A stretch of DNA of 30,623 bases from Promethearchaeota archaeon (GCA_019894875.1 JAGXNR010000028.1:1-30623), one strand, 5' to 3'; shown: positions 17,196 to 24,531, counted from the stretch's first letter. Translations and numbers: made by a program. The notes: a model not told the origin generated them from the letters alone.

Positions 17196-17615
17196 ATGGG
17201 AAGAAAAACTCGTCGGAGATGGGTTAATGAACCACCTAATAACATATATTTCTCAGATATTGATCAAACCACAGAAAATTGTGTTATACTAACTTTATCT
17301 GAATTTGAAGCAATGAGGCTTAAACATTATAGGGATCTTAATCAACAAAACTCCGCCGAGAGTATGGGGATTAGTCAACCTACTTTTTCTCGTATCTTAG
17401 ATACAGCTCATAAAAAGACTATTCAAGCTTTAATGGAAGGAAAGGCTCTTAGAGTCTATGGAGGTACTTTTGATTATAGAAAACGGTTTATTGGTTATGG
17501 ATGTTTAGAGTGTAATCATGAATGGGAAGATTTATCTGCAGCGAAAGATCGAAAGGTTCAATGCCCTAGTTGTAATTCAAACAAGGTATATTATCTTCTG
17601 AGAGAATATATTTAA
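17196..17615 (+). CDS. DUF134 DNA-binding protein with zinc ribbon
   Basis: A predicted transcription regulator of 139 residues. The DUF134 part begins MGRKTRRRWVNEPP, holds LTLSEFEAMRLKHYRDLNQQNSAESMGISQPTFSRILDTAHKK (33-74, sigma-70 region 4-like HTH, with recognition helix around SQPTFSRIL), and ends GKALRVYGG. A C-terminal zinc ribbon has Cys103, Cys106, Cys123 and Cys126 (CLEC ... CPSC). Homologues usually sit with NifX-like and MRP/Fe-S scaffold genes, as here with the NifX-like genes. A palindrome overlapping its likely transcription start suggests it represses itself. Metal or Fe-S status is an attractive but unproven signal. AGGTG lies eight bases before the ATG. Confidence 0.88.
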   Translation: MGRKTRRRWVNEPPNNIYFSDIDQTTENCVILTLSEFEAMRLKHYRDLNQQNSAESMGISQPTFSRILDTAHKKTIQALMEGKALRVYGGTFDYRKRFIGYGCLECNHEWEDLSAAKDRKVQCPSCNSNKVYYLLREYI

Positions 17616-17775
17616 TCTTCTTGATGAAATTAAAGAATTTCAATTGTTTTCCTCAAGAATGTTAATGTTTTGTAATAAATTATAAATCCAAATTGAATTT
17701 TCTTATACATTTCTTACTAAAATTTCCTTTTAATTTTTAAAACATAAAGATGTGATTTATTAGATCTGGAAATTC

Positions 17776-17786
17776 AATAATACTAG
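17776..17786 (-). promoter_or_regulatory. Motif shared with the DUF134 promoter
   Basis: aataatactag here is the exact reverse complement of ctagtattatt at 17141-17151, which overlaps the DUF134 palindrome. It lies about 68 bases before the DsrE-like reading frame. A shorter match, CTAGTAT, is at 15980-15986, 48 bases before the first NifX-like gene. A shared regulator is possible. Confidence 0.35.
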
Positions 17787-17853
17787 CTCTACTCTATCAT
17801 AAAAAATTTTCAAATTTAATATAATTAAATTAAGAAATCAAAGGTGATGTAAA

Positions 17854-18219
17854 ATAGCAGATAAAAAAAAGTATATCTTGTATGTTCAAACGAGTCATGA
17901 TCCTGAACGGCAATATTCACCATTAGTGCTAGCTCAAACAGCTATAGCAATGAATATTAAAGCTACTGTTTACTATTTAGGTACAGGGCTAAGAATCTTG
18001 AAACCTGGAGAAGCTGAGCAAATTAAACTGGGTGAGTTTCCTAGTGTTAAGGAAATGATTGACAAATCCCTTGAGATGGGTGTAGAAATTTTGGTGTGTG
18101 AAGCATCAAAAAGGATGTTAGGGTGGGAAAAGGTTGATCTTATTCCTGGAGTAAAAATTGTTGGGGCTGCAACCTTGAATGATTTAGCACTAGACGCAGA
18201 TGCTACAATGTGGTTTTAA
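17854..18219 (+). CDS. DsrE-family protein, probable ATA start
   Basis: A small cytoplasmic protein of the DsrE/DsrF-like fold (sulfur-relay relatives, mostly of unknown exact role). The first strand KKYILYVQTS, the helix SPLVLAQTAIAMN, the strand ATVYYLGTG and the later VEILVCEASKRMLG and GVKIVGAATLNDLA all fit the family; one Cys lies in ILVCEAS, a common position for the reactive residue. The only canonical start, TTG at 17878, would remove most of the first beta strand. In-frame ATA at 17854 is preceded by GGTGAT (17843-17848) at five bases, so I start there, giving IADKKKYILYVQ. A frameshifted ATG at 17847 meets TAA at once. Neighbours are DUF134 and DUF169. Confidence 0.75.
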   Translation: MADKKKYILYVQTSHDPERQYSPLVLAQTAIAMNIKATVYYLGTGLRILKPGEAEQIKLGEFPSVKEMIDKSLEMGVEILVCEASKRMLGWEKVDLIPGVKIVGAATLNDLALDADATMWF

Positions 18220-18242
18220 TAAAAAAAACGATTTTCAAATTT

Positions 18243-18300
18243 GAGAAGGGGGTATAATTAAACTCTTTTATTATACTTCTTCTCTTGTTTTTAGTTTTTT
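18243..18300 (+). terminator. Hairpin plus T-tract after the DsrE-like gene
   Basis: GAGAAGGGGGTATAAT (18243-18258) pairs with ATTATACTTCTTCTC (18270-18284) around an 11-base loop, the stem having a small internal mismatch, and TTGTTTTTAGTTTTTT follows at 18285-18300. It is the strongest hairpin I find in the window and lies 24 bases after the stop. Could also act as a leader element for the DUF169 gene at 18325. Confidence 0.65.
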
Positions 18301-18324
18301 CCATCACAGAAAGAAAGATTAATC

Positions 18325-18948
18325 ATGTTAGCTCTTAACAAGTTTGAAAAGTTTAAACAAGCTTTATATTTAAAAAGTAATGTTATCGGAGTTAAACTCA
18401 TTTATGATCATGATAGTAATATAATTCTAAACTCCAACTTTAAACAAGCCAGTAAATCTGAAAGTTATTGTGAATATGTTAAGAGAGCCTCTGAAGGAGA
18501 ATTTTTGATTATCAATAAAGGAGACCTCTCTTGTCATATCGCCGAAGTGATGCTAGGATTTGAAGATTCTGATAATTTGGAGTTATCTATGAAATTAGAT
18601 ATAAAAGGTCTAAAAAGTATACTTCTTTTCCCTGTTTATAAAATGAATCAACAGGACTATGACAGTATAATAATAATTGTAAATCCTCGCAATTGCATGA
18701 ATATCATTCAAGCTTATGTAAGATTGTTCCAAAAACCTTTAAAAATTACATGTGGAGCAATTAATGGGGTATGCAGTGAAGTAACCGCATATGTGATTAA
18801 ACGCAATGATGTAAATTTTTCGTTTTTATGCCCTAATTCTCGAGTGAATGGAATGTATGGAGATTATGAATTGTTATGTGGCATTCCCGCCAAAATGGTA
18901 AACGAGCTGATTGATGAAATAATAGAGATAACTCAATATAATAGATAA
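18325..18948 (+). CDS. DUF169 family protein
   Basis: A 207-residue soluble protein of the DUF169/COG2043 type, widespread in archaea and anaerobes and of unknown function. Hallmarks seen: an N-terminal part ending SNVIGVKLIYD, a Cys-containing segment with YCEYVKRASEGEFLIINKGDLSCHIAEVMLGF (about 49-80), then LFPVYK, VNPRNCMNIIQAYV, TCGAINGVCSEVTAYVI and C-terminal GIPAKMVNELI. It has six cysteines in total, several at positions conserved in my memory of the family. It ends the group of NifX, DUF134 and DsrE genes and has its own upstream gap with the hairpin. ATG at 18325. Confidence 0.75.
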   Translation: MLALNKFEKFKQALYLKSNVIGVKLIYDHDSNIILNSNFKQASKSESYCEYVKRASEGEFLIINKGDLSCHIAEVMLGFEDSDNLELSMKLDIKGLKSILLFPVYKMNQQDYDSIIIIVNPRNCMNIIQAYVRLFQKPLKITCGAINGVCSEVTAYVIKRNDVNFSFLCPNSRVNGMYGDYELLCGIPAKMVNELIDEIIEITQYNR

Positions 18949-18987
18949 AAGCTCTGAAATATTGAGATTTTTACATTGCGACAGTAC

Positions 18988-19491
18988 TTAGTCAAATAGA
19001 TTTCTACATTTTATATCTATAGGTTTTTCTTTATTGTTAAATCTAATAAAGTTTTTAAACAATTCGTTAATACATTTGATATACTCGCCCCCTCTCCCGA
19101 TTGCAATTCCCCTTTCTTTAAATGTTAAAAAATATATTGAGATTTCTCTCTGGTTTGAGGTTTCATCTACTTCAAATGCAATATCATGAATGTACACGTC
19201 AGGGAATAGGCTGAATAATAAATTAATTAAAACACTTTCAGTCCTGATAATTATTATTTTTTTACTTTTCATTCCTCTTCTCATTGAATCTAGATGATGT
19301 TTTGAAGCGAAATAATACTCATTCTTTACAAAAAAGAAAATGAATTGCCTTATAACAACAATAAAATCTGGATAGATACCTCCTGATTTAACATGAAAAT
19401 AATTATGGAGTTTTATTTCGAAATTTGAGTATTTTTTTTTGTAAGATATTAATTGATAAAAGATCAAATCATCAGCAATAGTGTAGAACAT
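18988..19491 (-). CDS. NusA-like protein with two KH domains (divergent)
   Basis: A 167-residue protein with the layout of archaeal NusA-like factors: short N-terminal segment (MFYTIADDLIFYQLISYKKK), KH1 (about 45-85) and KH2 (about 100-160). KH2 is good: KERGIAIGRGGEYIKCINELF has the GxxG loop as GRGG and the family's AIG lead-in. KH1 keeps the hydrophobic pattern (FIFFFVKNEYYF ... KKIIIIRTE) but the GxxG loop is replaced by KHHL-type residues, so it probably does not bind RNA in the standard way. The role is likely RNA binding near transcription or translation. It may be a paralogue, not the housekeeping NusA. Converges with the DUF169 gene. A decayed second copy is at 20936-21159. Confidence 0.6.
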   Translation of the reverse strand: MFYTIADDLIFYQLISYKKKYSNFEIKLHNYFHVKSGGIYPDFIVVIRQFIFFFVKNEYYFASKHHLDSMRRGMKSKKIIIIRTESVLINLLFSLFPDVYIHDIAFEVDETSNQREISIYFLTFKERGIAIGRGGEYIKCINELFKNFIRFNNKEKPIDIKCRNLFD

Positions 19492-19580
19492 ACTTTATTA
19501 TTATTGTTTGCTCATTTAAACCACTATTAATTATATTTAACATAAAATAACTTAAAATATAAAGAAAAATCTGTATTTAT

Positions 19581-20747
19581 ATGGATTCCCTAATTGACAG
19601 GCTCTCTCAAATAAGAGATGTTAAAAAACGTCGGAGTTTCTTAGAAAAAAAAGGCTTAAATAAACTAGAAATCGAAAAACTTCTTGAACAAGTTCATTTA
19701 CAGATAAAAGGGAAAAAGAAGTTCCCTAGAGCACAACAAATGAAATTTAATAGGGAAGGATTGGCTCAAGCGTCTTCAAAATACGTTGCAGAGTATCGAA
19801 CTTGGAAGATGAGACAAAAATTAGGTGACGTTCAAAAATCTTTAGACGTAGGGGGTGGTATCGGTGGGGATACTATTGCCATGGCATTACGCTGGAAGGT
19901 ATTATCCGTAGAAATAAATCCAACAATTATGGAAATGTTAAAGCATAATCTACAAGTCTATAATGTTGAAAAAAATGTTGAATATATTCTGGGTGATATA
20001 TTAAAGCTTTTAGATGATACTGAATTCCAGGAGAAATTGGTAGACATTGATTGTATCTTTTTTGATCCCAGCAGAAGAAGCGAGGGGAAGAGAACCGTAA
20101 AAATCGAAGAGTATGAACCTCCCCTTTCAATAGTAGAAAAGTTAGTACATTTTTCTCAAAATATTTGCGTAAAAATAGTACCGGGAGTCGATCTATCTCG
20201 AATCAAATATGATTGTGATGCTGAAGTTATATCTTACAAGGGGGAAGTAAAAGAAGTTGTTTTGTGGTTTGGTAAATTTAAAACCACTGCCAATAAAAAA
20301 GTAATTTTAGCAACGAAATTACCTGAAAGAATTACTTGGATTCAAAAATCAGAACGGTATAAGGTTCCCCTTAGCAAACCTAAGGATTATCTCTACGAGC
20401 CCGATCCTGCTTTTATTAAAGCACATTTAATAGGTGATATTGCCGAAATTTATAATCTATCTCAATTACATGGAAAAATTGCTTATCTTACCAGTGACAC
20501 ATATATTAACACCCCCATTTTAAAATGTTATCATGTTCTTACCTATGAAACCTTGGATTACCGTTTAATTAATAGAACACTAACCACATTGAATTTAGGA
20601 AAGGTGGACTTAAAAACTCGGGGGATTTCTGTTGATTTAAAAAGTATTCAAAAATCAATTCATGGGAAGGGGAAAAAAAGAGGGCTTGTAATCTTTACTA
20701 AAGTCCTAGATAAACCAAGTGCCATTATCTGTGAGTATACAAATTGA
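19581..20747 (+). CDS. Class I SAM methyltransferase with THUMP-like domain
   Basis: A 388-residue methyltransferase, probably of RNA. An N-terminal helical part (1-45) with many Lys residues, RAQQMKFNREGLAQASS, then a Rossmann domain: motif I SLDVGGGIGGDT (87-98), acidic motif II LSVEINP (108-114), and FFDPSRRSEGKR (160-171), the DPxRR signature of the PG_1098-type proteins. A ferredoxin-like linker and a C-terminal THUMP-like region (about 260-388, ending HGKGKKRGLVIF) follow. The substrate is not established for this group, and I do not assign one. The ATG at 19581 is 20 bases after a TATA-like stretch, so the transcript is nearly leaderless. Divergent from the NusA-like gene. Confidence 0.8.
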   Translation: MDSLIDRLSQIRDVKKRRSFLEKKGLNKLEIEKLLEQVHLQIKGKKKFPRAQQMKFNREGLAQASSKYVAEYRTWKMRQKLGDVQKSLDVGGGIGGDTIAMALRWKVLSVEINPTIMEMLKHNLQVYNVEKNVEYILGDILKLLDDTEFQEKLVDIDCIFFDPSRRSEGKRTVKIEEYEPPLSIVEKLVHFSQNICVKIVPGVDLSRIKYDCDAEVISYKGEVKEVVLWFGKFKTTANKKVILATKLPERITWIQKSERYKVPLSKPKDYLYEPDPAFIKAHLIGDIAEIYNLSQLHGKIAYLTSDTYINTPILKCYHVLTYETLDYRLINRTLTTLNLGKVDLKTRGISVDLKSIQKSIHGKGKKRGLVIFTKVLDKPSAIICEYTN

Positions 20748-20834
20748 ATTGCTAAATTAAATACGAACTATTTCTTAGGAGAGATCGTTTTCAAGATTAT
20801 TTATTATTTAATATTATATCCCACCTGGCAAAAA

Positions 20835-20935
20835 GCTATAATAGTACCAGAATTATATAATATTAAGTAATATAATTTATAGGATCTGTCGAAATATTTC
20901 TTGAATTTTTCTATTATCTGAAGGAACGACTACTT
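20835..20935 (+). pseudogene. Relic of a third COG3825 VWA gene (promoter and first codons)
   Basis: From 20894 the frame reads IFLEFFYYLKERLL and then stops (TGA 20936). VWA paralogue 2 begins MFVEFFYYLKERLP and paralogue 1 MFLDYFYYLKEILP, so at least 11 of 14 residues match each. The start codon has become ATA. Upstream, tataatattaag near 20858-20871 is shared with the promoter region of paralogue 2 (near 28886-28900). Similarity ends at about 20935, where the inverted NusA-like pseudogene starts. Confidence 0.75.
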
Positions 20936-21159
20936 TGATATCTATAATATATCGAACCTAAATGAAGCTTAGAGGTAAAACACCATTCTTTCTTTACAAA
21001 AAAGAAAACCAAGTGTTTTATAACATCAATAACTTCAGGATAGATTCGTCCTGTTTTGGTATGAAAATAATTATGAGGTTTTCGTTCAATATTGGTATAT
21101 TTTTTACTGTAAGCTAACAATTGATAAAATATCAAATCATCAGAAATGGTTTAGAACAT
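20936..21159 (-). pseudogene. Truncated NusA-like pseudogene
   Basis: On the minus strand from ATG at 21157-21159 the sequence reads MF, a TAA stop (21151-21153), then TISDDLIFYQLLAYSKKYTN and on through FHTKTGRIYPEVIDVIKHLVFFFVKKEW. It matches the first half of the gene at 18988-19491, where codon 3 is TAC and not TAA. Similarity is lost after about FTSKLHLGS, in the region of the first KH domain, and the frame soon ends. The copy thus has a nonsense change at codon 3 and lacks all of KH2. Confidence 0.8.
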
Positions 21160-21313
21160 AATTTTTAATTTTTCTTTATGAATATAAACTTCTAATAAAG
21201 CAAAACAGCATTTCATAATTTTCAAGATCAAATTTTATAAATCCTAGAATAATAATTAATTAGATAACAGAGATTTTTATATAAATTTGTAAAAAATTAC
21301 AAAATTTGCATAA

Positions 21314-21586
21314 ATGTTGAAGATAGTGGAACTAAAAAGCTTTTTAAGTGATTTTGCCAGATATAATAGACAGGTTTTGAAAAGATTGATACTAATAACT
21401 ATGCTTATGTTATATTTTACATTTTTAATTACATACAATCATTTTCGTGTCATTTTAAATTTTTCTGTAGAAAGCAGTTGGCTTTTTGGATTTATATCAG
21501 CACTAATATCCACTATAATTATTATCTTTGTGGGAAATATCGCTTGGTTTACTTTAAAGAGGAGAAAACAAACTTTAAGTAGTTAA
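21314..21586 (+). CDS. Small two-helix membrane protein
   Basis: I do not recognise this 90-residue protein. It has a soluble start (MLKIVELKSFLSDFARYNRQ), two membrane helices (about 27-50, LILITMLMLYFTFLITY, and 57-80, FGFISALISTIIIIFVGNIAWF) and a basic end (LKRRKQTL). A TATA-like element at 21275-21285 lies about 30 bases before the ATG, so the transcript would be leaderless. Its 3' end overlaps that of treT by 12 bases on the opposite strand. Confidence 0.55.
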   Translation: MLKIVELKSFLSDFARYNRQVLKRLILITMLMLYFTFLITYNHFRVILNFSVESSWLFGFISALISTIIIIFVGNIAWFTLKRRKQTLSS

Positions 21587-22795
21587 AGCTGAAAATAAAT
21601 CTAAATAATTTTCCACATGTTTAGTTAAGAGAAACTGATTTTTTACTTTTTCATGACCCTTTTTTCCCATTTCTTTTGATATTTTTGGATTTTTTAATAA
21701 AAATAATGCCTTCTCAGCGGCTTCTTCCACCGAATTAACTAAATATCCGTTTATTCCATCCTCAATTTGTAATTTTATTCCTCCAACGTTACCGCCGATA
21801 ACTGGAGTTTTTTTCCAGAGTGCTTCTGTAACTGTCATTCCAAAGCCTTCTTTAATTGATTTTTGCATAATTATATCAGATATACGTTGAAATGCATTCA
21901 CTTCTAAATCCGCTACACCATCTAAATTAGTGAAAATAAATACATCAGGATCATTAGTCGCATAATTTTTTACTTTTTCTAACCATTCCTGCCCTTCTGG
22001 ATCATCGTGAGCTAAACTACCAATTAAAACTAGTCTAATGGGGATTGCTTCTTTAACTATCCTATAAACATCAATGACTCCCAAAGGATCTTTCCAGGGA
22101 TCAAACCTAGATATTTGGGTTATAAGAGGTTTATCTAAAGGAACAAATTTTTCGATGATTTCTTTTGCGTACTCATCTCCAAGATCTTTATTTTTATCTG
22201 AAAAAGGATCTATCGAGGGTGTTATTGGAAATATTAAATTTTGAATTCCTTCTTGTACATACTCCTTTTTTGTAAAAATTAGGGCATCATATAGAGGAAG
22301 ATATTCTGAAATTAAATTCCAAGCTTGAGGATTGGGATTCATAGTATCTATATGACATCTCCAAATCCATTTTCCTTTTCTCTTTTCTTCAAACTTTATT
22401 ACGGGACATGGCTGGGGGTCATGTATTATTATAAAATCTCCTTCCGGTTGGATTTGATCATAAGTAGATTTTGCTTGAGACAGATATATTGAGATTTCTT
22501 CATCTGAAAAGCTTATATTCATATTCCCTTGTAAGGCATTATGCATCTTCTTTGATATTTCAAAAAAACTATCCGGGGCAGTAAAAACTTTCCAATCTGC
22601 ATTTAAGTTCAACTCTCGCATTAGAGGTATCATATTAGATAAAATTTCTGCTACACCACCCCCAAACTTTGTAGCATTCACGTGAAGAATCTTATTATTT
22701 TCAAACTTCTTTACTTTTTTCTGAAGATTTTTTATTTCCTTATCTCCGATTAGTTGGGAATAACGGCCTAAGATTGAATCAGATTTTACTTTCAT
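21575..22795 (-). CDS. treT: Trehalose synthase TreT (GT4 glycosyltransferase)
   Basis: Glycosyltransferring trehalose synthase, which reversibly joins glucose from ADP- or UDP-glucose to glucose. In Pyrococcus/Thermococcus TreT the same signatures occur: HVNATKFGGGVAEILSNMIPLMRE (about 39-62), HNALQGN, HDPQP in the donor/acceptor region, WRCHIDT, PSIDPFSDKN, ISRFDPWKDPLGVID, GSLAHDDPEG and EGFGMTVTEALWKKTPVIGGNVGG with the E-x7-E motif of family GT4. All are present in order in 406 residues, so the call is strong. The gene is divergent from a sugar ABC transporter operon, as in the Thermococcales trehalose/maltose cluster, so it probably handles imported trehalose. TATA-like TTTTATACATA lies about 30 bases before the start. 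Confidence 0.92.
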   Translation of the reverse strand: MKVKSDSILGRYSQLIGDKEIKNLQKKVKKFENNKILHVNATKFGGGVAEILSNMIPLMRELNLNADWKVFTAPDSFFEISKKMHNALQGNMNISFSDEEISIYLSQAKSTYDQIQPEGDFIIIHDPQPCPVIKFEEKRKGKWIWRCHIDTMNPNPQAWNLISEYLPLYDALIFTKKEYVQEGIQNLIFPITPSIDPFSDKNKDLGDEYAKEIIEKFVPLDKPLITQISRFDPWKDPLGVIDVYRIVKEAIPIRLVLIGSLAHDDPEGQEWLEKVKNYATNDPDVFIFTNLDGVADLEVNAFQRISDIIMQKSIKEGFGMTVTEALWKKTPVIGGNVGGIKLQIEDGINGYLVNSVEEAAEKALFLLKNPKISKEMGKKGHEKVKNQFLLTKHVENYLDLFSALTT

Positions 22796-22824
22796 ATATT
22801 ATTGCAACTCATTTTTTACTGATA

Positions 22825-22938
22825 TGTATAAAAGAATTCAAACTTTAATTCATATTTAATAATCTGAAATTTCAGAGTATTTTGAAATATTAATGAATTC
22901 TATAATTTATTATACAAAACAGTAAGATTTATAAATCT
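22825..22938. promoter_or_regulatory. treT/ABC divergent promoter region with palindromes
   Basis: Between the divergent starts (22795 and 23035) there are two perfect palindromes: CTGAAATTTCAG at 22864-22875 and AGATTTATAAATCT at 22925-22938, centres 62 bases apart. The second contains the TATA box that would serve the binding-protein gene (leader of about 75 bases). The treT TATA is near 22825-22833. A sugar-responsive repressor is likely, but no TrmB-like gene or TACT-N3-AGTA-type site is seen here. Confidence 0.5.
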
Positions 22939-23034
22939 AACTCTCATATCTTTTTCTTAATTTTTTCCTTCTTTGAATAAAAAAGGGAAAGAATTGTAAA
23001 TCCATAAATAAAACAAATATATAGATGAAAAAAT

Positions 23035-24501
23035 ATGAGAAAAAATCTTAATAAAAAATCTCTAGCCGTATTAGTATCTCTTTTAATGATGTTGTCTGCG
23101 TCATTTTTCATTTTTCCTACTGGAGCAGCCCCAGAACCTAAAACCTCAGCAATAACTTTGACTATTGCCGTCACAAGTGAACAATTTGATGCTGTTGATG
23201 ATGTCATAGCAGGATTTCTCGCTTCTCCTATGGCAGGTAATGTGACGGTTGTAAATGTTGTCTCTTCAGGAGATACAGCTGATGCTCAATTGACGTATTT
23301 CCAAACTCAATTGGCTGCAATGGATCCAACTTTAGACGTTATTGGAATGGATGTCATCTGGACAGCACTTTTCGCTGAGAATGGGTGGTTAGAAAATTTA
23401 GACAGTCATCTGTTACCAAATGAAATGGATAACTATATTGGTGGTATGGTAGATTCCACTCAATACAATGGAAGTACCTGGGCATTTCCCTATTTCTTTA
23501 ATCTAGGAGTTCTTTTCTATCGAAAAGATTTACTAACTGCATATGGTTATGACGAGGATGATATTGATACATGGGCTGAATTAAATGCAACTGCAAATGA
23601 TATTTTAGAACAAGAAAATGACGCTGATTTGGTTGGATATGTTGCCCAATTTGACAATTATGAAGGAGGAACTGTTAATTTTCAGGAATGGATAGGAAGT
23701 AATGGCGCAACAGACATTTTTGATTCAATGGGAGATCCGGATTTAACCAATCCGGATATTATTAATGCTCTAACATTTTTAAAGGCATTAATCGCTCCTA
23801 GTGATACTACTGACTTGAGTTCAACTGATTATATTATTGCTCGTGATGCACTAGGTTATAATGAAGGAACATCAGAAGGAAAATGGTCGCTTGGAGAAGC
23901 AATATTTTGTCGACAATGGCCATATGTTTATTCTATAACCATAGCTAACTCTCTCTTAAATGCAACCAATGGTCCGGATAATTACACTCAATTTGGAATA
24001 ACAGAAATTCCTACATTTACTGGTGCTGTTGATGAGAAGTCTTCTTGTGTCGGTGGTGCAATTCTAGGGGTATCCGCATATAGCGATGCCAAAGAAGCTG
24101 CAGTTAATCTTACACGTTATCTTTCTTCTAATGAGTCTCAATATTCTGCTTTAGACACATATAGCCATTTCCCTGCTTTAATAGATACTTATTCAACATT
24201 ACCTCCTGGAAAAGAATTTGTTGAACTATTCTTTAATGCCTCAGGAAGAACTCTTGCTAGACCAAAGCACAAAGATTATCCAGAAATAAGTGATGCGATT
24301 TCTGATCGCTTTACTGAAGTAATCAGTTGTCAAAAGACACCTACTGAGGGAATGACAGATTTACAGCAAGACATCGAAGATATACTCTCTCCGGCTCCAC
24401 AATTACCAATTCCAGGTTTTGAATTACCAATCGTATTTTTGGGAATTGCTGCTATGGTCTCGATAATAGTATTGCTAAATCGAAAAAAGTTAAGGCGTTA
24501 A
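23035..24501 (+). CDS. Sugar ABC transporter substrate-binding protein with C-terminal anchor
   Basis: Extracellular binding protein of an importer for a glucoside (trehalose, maltose or similar, by context). A signal peptide (about 1-31, KKSLAVLVSLLMMLSASFFIF, ending GAAPEP) is followed by a family-1-type solute-binding fold: MDVIWTALFAENGWLENL, YNGSTWAFPYFFNLGVLFYRKDLL (contacts typical of MalE-like proteins), AFPY, and an RQWPYVYS ligand loop. There is no lipobox Cys. Instead the end reads PIPGFELP followed by a single helix and NRKKLRR (about 457-488), an archaeal C-terminal sorting/anchor signal like that of the surface protease. It is the first gene of the transporter operon; permease follows after 65 bases that include a T10 run, a possible partial terminator. 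Confidence 0.9.
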   Translation: MRKNLNKKSLAVLVSLLMMLSASFFIFPTGAAPEPKTSAITLTIAVTSEQFDAVDDVIAGFLASPMAGNVTVVNVVSSGDTADAQLTYFQTQLAAMDPTLDVIGMDVIWTALFAENGWLENLDSHLLPNEMDNYIGGMVDSTQYNGSTWAFPYFFNLGVLFYRKDLLTAYGYDEDDIDTWAELNATANDILEQENDADLVGYVAQFDNYEGGTVNFQEWIGSNGATDIFDSMGDPDLTNPDIINALTFLKALIAPSDTTDLSSTDYIIARDALGYNEGTSEGKWSLGEAIFCRQWPYVYSITIANSLLNATNGPDNYTQFGITEIPTFTGAVDEKSSCVGGAILGVSAYSDAKEAAVNLTRYLSSNESQYSALDTYSHFPALIDTYSTLPPGKEFVELFFNASGRTLARPKHKDYPEISDAISDRFTEVISCQKTPTEGMTDLQQDIEDILSPAPQLPIPGFELPIVFLGIAAMVSIIVLLNRKKLRR

Positions 24502-24513
24502 AATTTTAATATT

Positions 24514-24531
24514 TAAAAATCTTTTTTTTTT
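24514..24531 (+). terminator. Possible partial terminator between binding protein and permease
   Basis: An AT palindrome-like stretch (near 24505-24520) followed by ten T directly after the binding-protein gene. Attenuation here would raise binding protein over permease, as is usual for such operons. The evidence is composition only. Confidence 0.3.

Noticed and set aside
22925..22938. TrmB-type operator
   Set aside because: The palindrome does not fit the TACT-N3-AGTA pattern, so no TrmB site is claimed.
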